A DNA stretch of 6,122 nucleotides, taken from assembly GCA_017548175.1 (NCBI GenBank), contig JAFYMZ010000162.1:1-6122 (forward strand), written 5' to 3'. This DNA is from Clostridia bacterium (lineage in GTDB: Bacteria; Bacillota_A; Clostridia; Oscillospirales; Butyricicoccaceae). The notes under the pieces were generated by a model that worked only from the letters and a program-made list of their open reading frames with translations, did no database searches and was not told where the DNA came from. A program made the translations under genes and the position numbers. Position 1 is the stretch's first letter; the number at the start of each line of letters is the position of its first letter. This document shows positions 1 to 5,214 of this stretch, one piece after another.

Positions 1-2006
1 TGCCGCACGTGCTGTTTTTGCCCGCGCTGCTGCTGTATCTGGAACTGGCGCTCTTTTTCTGCACTACACCTGCATTCAGCGTGACCCTGTGGTATCTGAC
101 CGCCTTCTCCCTTTCGGTGGGCACACTGCTGTGGCTGCTATGCAGCATCGGTTCCGAAAAGGTCAACCGCATTTTGACGGCCGTCTTTTCCGGCATTCTG
201 ACGCTGTACTTCATCGTGCAGTATTTTATCTTCCAGTATTTCCGGATGTACATGCCCATTGCCACCATCACCGGCGGCGCTGCCGACGTGGCCGGCACCT
301 TTATGGCTGACATCATCACGCTGGTCATCAAGGGCATCCCCGTGATCCTGCTGATGCTGGCACCCTTTGTACTGTACCTGATCTTCGGCAGCCGCTACGC
401 ACCGGCAAAGAAGGCCAACGCACCCCTGCGCATCGTCGCTGCCGTACTGGCCGTGGTACTGTTTGCCGCAGGCGTGCTGAGCGTTCGCCTGTCCTTCCTG
501 AACAAGGAGAAATATTGGGAAGAGTATGAGTTCAACACCGCGACGCAGACCTTTGGCCTGATCACCGCCACCCGTCTGGATCTGGAGACCCGCCTGTTCA
601 AGACCGAGCCCGGTTTCGTGCCGGTGGATCCCCCCGTGGGCGGAAATCCCGACGACCCCGATAACCCGGACAACCCCGGCGATCCCGATGATCCCGATGA
701 TCCCGATGATCCCGACAAGCCCATCGTCTACGGCGACAACATTCTGGAGATCGACTTTGAGAGCCTGATCGCCGGTGAAAGCAACGATACTGTCAAAGCA
801 CTGCATCAGTTTGTCGCTTCCCGTGCCGCAAGCAAGAAAAATCAGTACACCGGCATGTTTAAGGATAAGAACCTGATCTTCATCACCGCCGAAGCCTTTG
901 CCGCCGAGGTCATCGACCCCGAACTGACCCCCACCCTGTACCGCTTGGCTACCAAGGGTATCCAGTTCAAGGAATATTACCAGCCCCACACCGGCGCCAG
1001 CACGCTGGGCGGAGAGTTTACCAACCTGATGGGTATGATGCCCACCAACGGCACCAAGAGCTTTGTCAAGATGAAGGACAATGACCTGAGCTTTACCATC
1101 GGCAATCAGCTGCGTGCGTTGGGATACTTCTCCATGGCCTTCCACAACAACAGTTACACCTACTACGACCGCGACAAGACCCACTGCGTCATCGGCTATG
1201 ACAAGTTCATGGGCGTGCGCAACGGTATGGAAGATTATCTGGAAAAGAACCGCTGGCCCAACAGCGACCTGGAGATGTTCAACACCACCCCCTCCATTTA
1301 TCTGGATCAGCAGCCCTTCAGCGTGTACTATATGACCGTCAGCGGTCACAGCCTGTACAACTGGACCGGTAACAGCATGTGCGCCAAGAACAAGCAGTTG
1401 GTGGCACATCTGGAAGGCAGCGAGACCTATAAGGCCTATATGGCCTGCCAGCTGGAGCTGGAGTTCGGTCTGGCCAGCCTGGTGAAGCAGCTGGAAGACG
1501 CCGGCATTGCCGATGACACCGTCATCGTGCTGGGCACTGACCACATGCCCTACGGTCTGGAGCAAGAAGGCAAACAGTATGTCACCGAGCTGTACGGCTA
1601 TGAGGCTGACACTTTCTGGAAGCGCGACCACTCTGCCCTTATCATTTGGAGCGGTTGCTTGGAAGATCAGGAACCCATCGTGGTGGAAGATCCCGTCCAC
1701 AGCATGGACATCCTGCCCACCCTGCTGAACCTGTTCGGTATCGAATTTGACTCCCGTCTGTATATCGGCCGCGACGTCTTCTCCGACGCGATGCCCATCG
1801 CCATGTGGACCAGCAACCTGAGCTGGGTCACCGACAAGGGTTATTACGATGCCTCCACCAAGAAGTTCACCCTGCGCGAGGGTGTTACCGAGGTGCCCGA
1901 GGATTACGTCAAGACCATCCGCGCCTATGTCAACAACTGCAAGACCTATTGCAAAAACGTGGCAGCCAAGGACTACTTCTCTTATCTGCCCGATGTCGTA
2001 AGATAA
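1..2006 (+). CDS. LTA synthase-like phosphoglycerol transferase (sulfatase fold), 5' partial
   Basis: This is a membrane enzyme of the LtaS/MdoB family (COG1368 type). Family members transfer glycerol-phosphate from phosphatidylglycerol to a glycolipid or glycan acceptor on the outer face of the cytoplasmic membrane. The frame is open to the left edge (codons for Pro-His precede the GTG at 9), so the GTG is probably not the true start; residues here are counted from it. About five hydrophobic segments lie at roughly 2-20, 24-48, 54-78, 100-126 and 138-160, as in LtaS. An acidic Pro-Asp linker (214-238) follows, then the extracellular alkaline-phosphatase/sulfatase domain from about 288. Visible active-site residues are E295 in NLIFITAEAF, the probable nucleophile T332 in HTGASTLGGEF, H379 and R388, H447 in VSGHSLYNW, and D511-H512 in LGTDHMPYG. 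The end of the domain (DILPTLLNLFG, RLYIGRDVFSD) is intact. The acceptor polymer cannot be told from sequence. The family call is firm, but true LtaS versus a paralogue is open. Confidence 0.9.
   Translation, partial: PHVLFLPALLLYLELALFFCTTPAFSVTLWYLTAFSLSVGTLLWLLCSIGSEKVNRILTAVFSGILTLYFIVQYFIFQYFRMYMPIATITGGAADVAGTFMADIITLVIKGIPVILLMLAPFVLYLIFGSRYAPAKKANAPLRIVAAVLAVVLFAAGVLSVRLSFLNKEKYWEEYEFNTATQTFGLITATRLDLETRLFKTEPGFVPVDPPVGGNPDDPDNPDNPGDPDDPDDPDDPDKPIVYGDNILEIDFESLIAGESNDTVKALHQFVASRAASKKNQYTGMFKDKNLIFITAEAFAAEVIDPELTPTLYRLATKGIQFKEYYQPHTGASTLGGEFTNLMGMMPTNGTKSFVKMKDNDLSFTIGNQLRALGYFSMAFHNNSYTYYDRDKTHCVIGYDKFMGVRNGMEDYLEKNRWPNSDLEMFNTTPSIYLDQQPFSVYYMTVSGHSLYNWTGNSMCAKNKQLVAHLEGSETYKAYMACQLELEFGLASLVKQLEDAGIADDTVIVLGTDHMPYGLEQEGKQYVTELYGYEADTFWKRDHSALIIWSGCLEDQEPIVVEDPVHSMDILPTLLNLFGIEFDSRLYIGRDVFSDAMPIAMWTSNLSWVTDKGYYDASTKKFTLREGVTEVPEDYVKTIRAYVNNCKTYCKNVAAKDYFSYLPDVVR
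648..722 (+). repeat. Pro-Asp/Asn linker encoded by 9-bp tandem repeats
   Basis: Residues 214-238 of the LTA-synthase-like protein are almost only Pro, Asp and Asn, with a repeated P-D-D or P-D-N triplet. The DNA at 681-716 is four head-to-tail copies of GATCCCGAT; the last copy differs only in its final base (C). Degenerate copies continue upstream to about 651. The stretch lies between the last predicted membrane helix and the catalytic domain, so it probably acts as an extended, negatively charged spacer that holds the enzyme head away from the membrane. Such a perfect short repeat could change copy number by slippage while keeping the frame. Confidence 0.85.
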
Positions 2007-2011
2007 CATAC

Positions 2012-2047
2012 ACATCCCCGACCGCAACGGTCGGGGATGTTTCTTTT
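2012..2047 (+). terminator. Intrinsic terminator after the LTA-synthase-like gene
   Basis: A perfect 13-bp GC-rich stem pairs 2012-2024 with 2028-2040 around a CAA loop and is followed by TTCTTTT. It begins five bases after the TAA stop of the LTA-synthase-like gene. This is a textbook Rho-independent terminator and should isolate that gene from the next one. Confidence 0.92.
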
Positions 2048-2050
2048 CCG

Positions 2051-2079
2051 TTGAAAAAGCGTCGTTCCCGTGCTATGAT
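2051..2079 (+). promoter_or_regulatory. Sigma-A promoter with extended -10 for the FliB-like gene
   Basis: A -35 box TTGAAA (2051-2056) is followed by a 17-base spacer and a -10 box TATGAT (2074-2079). A TGC directly before the -10 box (2071-2073) supplies the extended -10 TGn motif. Transcription should start near 2086, giving a leader of under 20 bases before the ATG at 2104. The promoter sits four bases beyond the T-tract of the preceding terminator, which supports independent transcription. Confidence 0.75.
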
Positions 2080-2103
2080 AAAGAAAAAAACGGAGGGAAT
2101 GCC

Positions 2104-3066
2104 ATGCAGCAGATTTACCCTGATTATTATCCCGCGTTCCGATGCATCGCAGGCGCTTGCCGCCACAGCTGCTGCATCGGCTGGGAGATCGACATCGACG
2201 AAGATTCCGCCGCCCGTTATCGGGCGCAGGCGGGGGACTTTGGCACCCGGCTGCGGAACTGCATCGATTGGAGCAGTGAGCCGCCCCATTTCATCCTGGG
2301 CGCGGAGGAGCGCTGCCCCTTTTTGAATCAAGACAACCTGTGCGATATGATCTTGACCTTGGGCGAAGATGCCCTGTGCGGCATTTGCGCCCAGCATCCC
2401 CGATTCCACAACGAACTGCCCGGACGGGTGGAAAGCGGCGTGGGCCTGTGCTGCGAAGCCGCTGGCGCGCTGATTTTGGGACAGGCAGCGCCCGTGCGCC
2501 TGCTGGGCGCGGACGGGGCAGATACGACGGACGAGATCATCGCCTTCCGGGACGAATGCATCGCCATCGTGCAGGATCGGCGGTATCACATTCCCAAACG
2601 GGTGCAGAACCTGCTGACCCGCTGCGGCAGCGGATTGCCGGAGCGAAATATGCCGGAATGGGCAGCGTTTTTGCTTGGACTGGAGCGGTTGGAGGAACGG
2701 TGGGCGGCGCGGCTGACGGCGCTGCGGGAAACCTGGGACGCCGTCCGGCTGCGGGAGTTTGTGCTGCACATGACCGAACGCGAGACGGAGTACGAGCAGT
2801 TTTTGGTCTATCTGCTCTACCGGCATATGGCCAACGCCCCCGATTTGGAGGAGGCCGCCTTGCGCGGGCGTTTTGCCGCGTGGGGGTATTATCTGCTGTA
2901 CGCGCTGGGCGCGGTGCAGTTCAGCACCGACGGCGATTTTACCTTTGCCCATCAGGTGGAACTGGCGCGGTTGTTCTCCGCCGAGCTGGAATATTCGGAA
3001 GAAAACCTCGACCGGATCCTGGACGAATTATTTGAACCAACCGCTCCAAATTACCTTTTGGACTGA
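2104..3066 (+). CDS. fliB: FliB-family (flagellin lysine-N-methylase-like) cysteine-rich protein
   Basis: This 320-residue soluble protein resembles the FliB family, whose Salmonella member N-methylates surface lysines of flagellin. The N-terminal cysteine pattern is characteristic: C14-x4-C19-x3-C23-C24-x2-W27, then C71, C80, C92 and C95 in LCGICAQHPRF, and the pair C116-C117. Together they suggest a metal or iron-sulfur site. The C-terminal half (about 150-320) is mostly helical-looking and carries no motif I can name. There is no signal peptide or membrane segment. The ATG at 2104 is supported by GGAGG (2092-2096) with a 7-base spacing. At 320 residues it is shorter than Salmonella FliB (about 400), though the frame is intact. 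No flagellar gene is in the window, so the real substrate may not be flagellin. I am confident of family membership but not of function. Confidence 0.78.
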   Translation: MQQIYPDYYPAFRCIAGACRHSCCIGWEIDIDEDSAARYRAQAGDFGTRLRNCIDWSSEPPHFILGAEERCPFLNQDNLCDMILTLGEDALCGICAQHPRFHNELPGRVESGVGLCCEAAGALILGQAAPVRLLGADGADTTDEIIAFRDECIAIVQDRRYHIPKRVQNLLTRCGSGLPERNMPEWAAFLLGLERLEERWAARLTALRETWDAVRLREFVLHMTERETEYEQFLVYLLYRHMANAPDLEEAALRGRFAAWGYYLLYALGAVQFSTDGDFTFAHQVELARLFSAELEYSEENLDRILDELFEPTAPNYLLD

Positions 3067-3097
3067 TGGGTTCTTACTCCGGCAATTATACCAAGCA

Positions 3098-3127
3098 TTG
3101 ATGCAAAACATGGAAATCTGATAAAAT
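3098..3127 (+). promoter_or_regulatory. Probable promoter for the acetyltransferase gene
   Basis: In the 98-base AT-rich gap behind the FliB-like gene, TTGATG (3098-3103) is followed after 18 bases by TAAAAT (3122-3127). A TGA immediately before the -10 box provides an extended -10 motif. The spacing to the start codon at 3165 is suitable for a leader of about 30 bases. I see no clear terminator between the FliB-like stop and this point, so read-through from upstream is also possible. The AT-rich context makes chance matches more likely than at the other two promoters. Confidence 0.5.
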
Positions 3128-3164
3128 AAATTTTAAGACAAGCTTTAATTCGACGGAGTGTGTT

Positions 3165-3581
3165 ATGGAGTACAAAGTGTTAGAAAAGCAAGATATTCAA
3201 CTAATGGAATCTTTTGCGGATGATGAAAACACAAAATATGATGAGGTTCTTCTTAATGCATTTTTGGAAGAGAACAATGCTTTTGGCTATGTGGCTAAAG
3301 ATGATGACATGATAGTTGGTTTTGCATATGGATATGTACTGGTTAGGCCAGACGGATTAAGAGATTTCTATTTACATGCCATTGATATCATGAAAAGCCA
3401 TCAGAAGCATGGGTATGGAACAGAATTGATGAAATATATTTATGCCCATTCAAAAAGTATCGGTTGCAGGAAATTGTTTTTGATAACGAATAAAAGCAAT
3501 GTACCCGCTTGTAGCTGCTATGAGAAGGCAGGCGGTGTTAGTGCCTCTAATGATGACATTGTATATGTATATAAAGCATAG
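3165..3581 (+). CDS. GNAT-family N-acetyltransferase (AAC(3)-I-like), low GC
   Basis: This complete 138-residue single-domain GNAT enzyme would transfer acetyl from acetyl-CoA to an amine. A hydrophobic strand pair (about 40-60, with the VGFAYGYVL core) leads to YLHAIDI (69-75), the strand before the CoA-binding loop. The loop itself, motif A, reads Q80-K-H-G83-Y-G85-T, matching Q/RxxGxG/A. NKSNVPACSCYEKAGG (109-124) is the usual C-terminal N-x-x-A-x-x-x-Y-x-x-x-G element, with Y119 a candidate general acid. The layout resembles aminoglycoside 3-N-acetyltransferases of the AAC(3)-I type, but substrate cannot be inferred reliably. The start is supported by CGGAG (3154-3158), six bases upstream. 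The coding sequence is about 37% GC with A/T-rich codons, against about 55-60% for its neighbours, which suggests horizontal acquisition. Confidence 0.88.
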   Translation: MEYKVLEKQDIQLMESFADDENTKYDEVLLNAFLEENNAFGYVAKDDDMIVGFAYGYVLVRPDGLRDFYLHAIDIMKSHQKHGYGTELMKYIYAHSKSIGCRKLFLITNKSNVPACSCYEKAGGVSASNDDIVYVYKA

Positions 3582-3608
3582 AAGTCGATAATTTTCAATT
3601 TGTCGAGC

Positions 3609-3713
3609 AATTGCGGTCAGCGAATATACCTCTTTTTGTCGTTTTGAAGAAGAGAGATTATTTCTATCCGAAATCAGTCCAAAGGGTAAAAGGGAAACCG
3701 ACCGACCGCAGTT
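3609..3713. repeat. Imperfect inverted repeat in the acetyltransferase-MATE intergenic region
   Basis: The 197-base gap between the acetyltransferase stop and the MATE start holds no gene I can support. AATTGCGGTCAG at 3609-3620 matches the reverse complement of 3702-3713 at 10 of 12 positions, with a perfect 7-base core (TGCGGTC / GACCGCA). The arms are about 80 bases apart, and the right arm runs into the -35 box of the MATE promoter. They could be paired regulator sites, ends of a small relic element, or chance. Confidence 0.35.
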
Positions 3714-3740
3714 GACAGAGGGCGCTGTGTATTCTATAAT
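3712..3740 (+). promoter_or_regulatory. Perfect-consensus sigma-A promoter of the MATE gene
   Basis: TTGACA (3712-3717), a 17-base spacer and TATAAT (3735-3740) match the housekeeping sigma consensus at all twelve positions with optimal spacing. Transcription should start near 3747, giving a leader of about 32 bases to the ATG at 3779. A promoter this strong in front of a transporter gene usually implies either constitutive high expression or control by a repressor. Confidence 0.88.
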
Positions 3741-3747
3741 ATTTAAG

Positions 3748-3764
3748 TTAGACATTTTTAGACA
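3748..3764 (+). repeat. TTAGACA direct repeat at the MATE transcription start
   Basis: TTAGACA occurs at 3748-3754 and again at 3758-3764, a 10-base period or about one helical turn. The pair covers roughly +1 to +18 relative to the predicted start of the MATE transcript, a usual place for a repressor to block initiation. Two seven-base copies in AT-rich DNA can arise by chance, so the operator role is only a suggestion. Confidence 0.35.
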
Positions 3765-3778
3765 GGATGTGACCGAAT

Positions 3779-5167
3779 ATGGAACAGGAACGCAAAGTTC
3801 CCCAGAATAAAATGGGCACCTTGCCCGTGCCCAAACTGCTGATGCAGATGTCCCTGCCCATGGTAATTTCTATGCTGGTGCAGGCACTGTACAACGTGGT
3901 AGACAGCATTTATGTTTCCCACATCAGCGAAAACGCCCTGACCGCCGTTTCGCTGGCATTCCCCGTGCAGAACCTGATGATCGCCGTAGCCTGCGGTGTT
4001 GGCGTGGGTATGAACGCCCTGCTGTCCCGCTGCCTGGGCAAGCGCGATTATGACGGCGCCAACTCTGCCGCCGAGCACGGCGGTCTGCTGATGGCCATCG
4101 GCACGCTGCTGTTCGTGCTGTTCGGCTTCTTTGGCGCGGGCTTCTTCTTCCAGAGCCAGACCAACATCGCCGAGATCGTAGAGGGCGGTACCGTTTACAT
4201 CCGCATCTGCTGCATTGCCTCTTTCGGTATCTTCTTTGAGATCTTCTTCGAGCGTTTGCTGCAGTCCACCGGCAAGACCTTCTATTCCATGATCGCACAG
4301 GGCGCCGGTGCCATCCTGAACATCATTCTGGACCCCATCCTGATTTTCGGCATCTTCGGCATTCCCGGCATGGGCATTGCCGGTGCCGCACTGGCTACCG
4401 TCATCGGTCAGATCGCCGCCATGCTGGTGGGTCTGTATCTGCACCACCGCTACAATGACGAAGTGCTGATCAAGCCCTTGGAGTTCCGTCTGCATCGCGA
4501 GACCATTGCCACCATCCTGCAGGTGGGCATCCCCTCTATGCTGATGATGGCCATCGGTTCCGTTATGAGCTACGGCCTGAACCGCATTCTGTTCACCTTC
4601 AGCGCCACCGCCGTTGCCGTCTTTGGCGCATACTTCAAGCTACAGAGCTTCGTCTTTATGCCCGTGTTCGGCATGAACAACGGCATCGTGCCCATCATTG
4701 CCTACAACTACGGCTACAAGCGCCCCGACCGCATCAAGCAGACCATGAAACTGGGTATGGGCTGCGCCATCGGTTATATGACGCTGGGCACGCTGGCTTT
4801 CCTGCTGATTCCCGATGTGCTGCTGGGCTTCTTTGATGCCAGCCCCGAACTGCTGGCCATCGGTGTGCCCGCACTGCGCACCATCTGCCTGTGCTTCCCC
4901 TTTGCCGCCTTCTCCATCGTGGCGGGATCGGTGTTCCAGGCGCTGGGCAACGGCGTGTACAGCCTTGTGATGTCGGTCTGCCGTCAGCTGGTGGTGCTGC
5001 TGCCCGTGGCATATCTGCTGGCACAGCTGGGCAACGTGGATCTGGTATGGCTCAGCTACCCCATCGCCGAAGTGGCTTCCGGCACCCTGTGTGCCATCTT
5101 CCTCATCCGTATCTTCAAGCAGAAGCTGAAGCCTATGGAAGTCGAAATGGGCGAAATGCAGGAATAA
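3779..5167 (+). CDS. MATE-family multidrug/metabolite efflux transporter
   Basis: This is a complete 462-residue polytopic membrane protein of normal length for the MATE (MatE-MatE) family. Such proteins export cationic drugs or metabolites in exchange for H+ or Na+. Two homologous six-helix halves are visible. Half one has SLPMVISMLVQALYNVVDSI (25-44; P27, N39, D42), the SRCLGKRDYDGAN loop (83-95) and ERLLQSTGKT (158-167). N181-x3-D185-P186 follows. Half two repeats the pattern with FGAYFKLQSFVFMPVFGMNN (282-301) and PIIAYNYGYKRPDR (305-318). It ends in a short charged tail. ATG 3779 is the first possible start, because an in-frame TGA lies at 3770-3772. The ribosome site AGGA (3764-3767) is modest and 11 bases away, in contrast to the perfect promoter. 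It looks like the clostridial DinF/MepA-like clade; substrate is unknown. No adjacent MarR- or TetR-type regulator is present. Confidence 0.95.
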   Translation: MEQERKVPQNKMGTLPVPKLLMQMSLPMVISMLVQALYNVVDSIYVSHISENALTAVSLAFPVQNLMIAVACGVGVGMNALLSRCLGKRDYDGANSAAEHGGLLMAIGTLLFVLFGFFGAGFFFQSQTNIAEIVEGGTVYIRICCIASFGIFFEIFFERLLQSTGKTFYSMIAQGAGAILNIILDPILIFGIFGIPGMGIAGAALATVIGQIAAMLVGLYLHHRYNDEVLIKPLEFRLHRETIATILQVGIPSMLMMAIGSVMSYGLNRILFTFSATAVAVFGAYFKLQSFVFMPVFGMNNGIVPIIAYNYGYKRPDRIKQTMKLGMGCAIGYMTLGTLAFLLIPDVLLGFFDASPELLAIGVPALRTICLCFPFAAFSIVAGSVFQALGNGVYSLVMSVCRQLVVLLPVAYLLAQLGNVDLVWLSYPIAEVASGTLCAIFLIRIFKQKLKPMEVEMGEMQE

Positions 5168-5181
5168 CCATAAATGTACAG

Positions 5182-5212
5182 AAAACGCTCTGCCGGTTGG
5201 CAGAGCGTTTTT
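5182..5212. terminator. Bidirectional intrinsic terminator between convergent genes
   Basis: A perfect 13-bp stem pairs 5182-5194 with 5199-5211 around a GGTT loop. The stem is bounded by an A-tract on the left and a T-tract on the right, so each strand reads as a GC-rich hairpin followed by U residues. It lies 14 bases past the MATE stop and only two bases past the minus-strand methyltransferase stop (5215-5217). It should therefore end transcripts from both sides. Confidence 0.9.
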
Positions 5213-5214
5213 GA

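Noticed and set aside
9..11. GTG at 9 as the true start of the LTA-synthase-like gene
   Set aside because: The frame is open upstream to position 1, and the GTG falls directly at the edge of the first hydrophobic segment with no visible ribosome site. The gene most likely begins before the window.
138..2027. A 629-codon open frame on the minus strand across the LTA-synthase-like gene
   Set aside because: It is antisense to a gene with clear family motifs, and its translation is low-complexity (rich in Gly, Val, Gln, His) with no recognisable domain. It is a by-product of GC-rich codon use, and it would also run through the strong terminator at 2012-2047.
1930..2952. A 340-codon minus-strand frame across the FliB-like gene
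   Set aside because: It overlaps a plus-strand gene with good promoter, ribosome site and family motifs. The antisense protein shows no domain, and its end overlaps the terminator and promoter region.
2340..3035. A 231-codon plus-strand frame inside the FliB-like gene
   Set aside because: It is an out-of-frame shadow rich in Arg, Gly and Ala, with no ribosome site and no recognisable motif.
3585..3606. Hairpin just after the acetyltransferase stop as a terminator
   Set aside because: It has only seven pairs including one G-U, is AT-rich, has an 8-base loop, and is followed by GCAATTGCGG rather than a T-tract. It is too weak to call.
3450..3755. A 101-codon minus-strand frame over the end of the acetyltransferase and the MATE promoter
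   Set aside because: It has no convincing ribosome site, overlaps a real gene and a perfect promoter on the other strand, and lacks any domain. I kept only the idea that the DNA may be a repeat, as a finding.
3758..4495. A 245-codon minus-strand frame across the MATE gene
   Set aside because: It is antisense to a complete transporter with family motifs, and its translation is a Gln/His/Gly-rich shadow.
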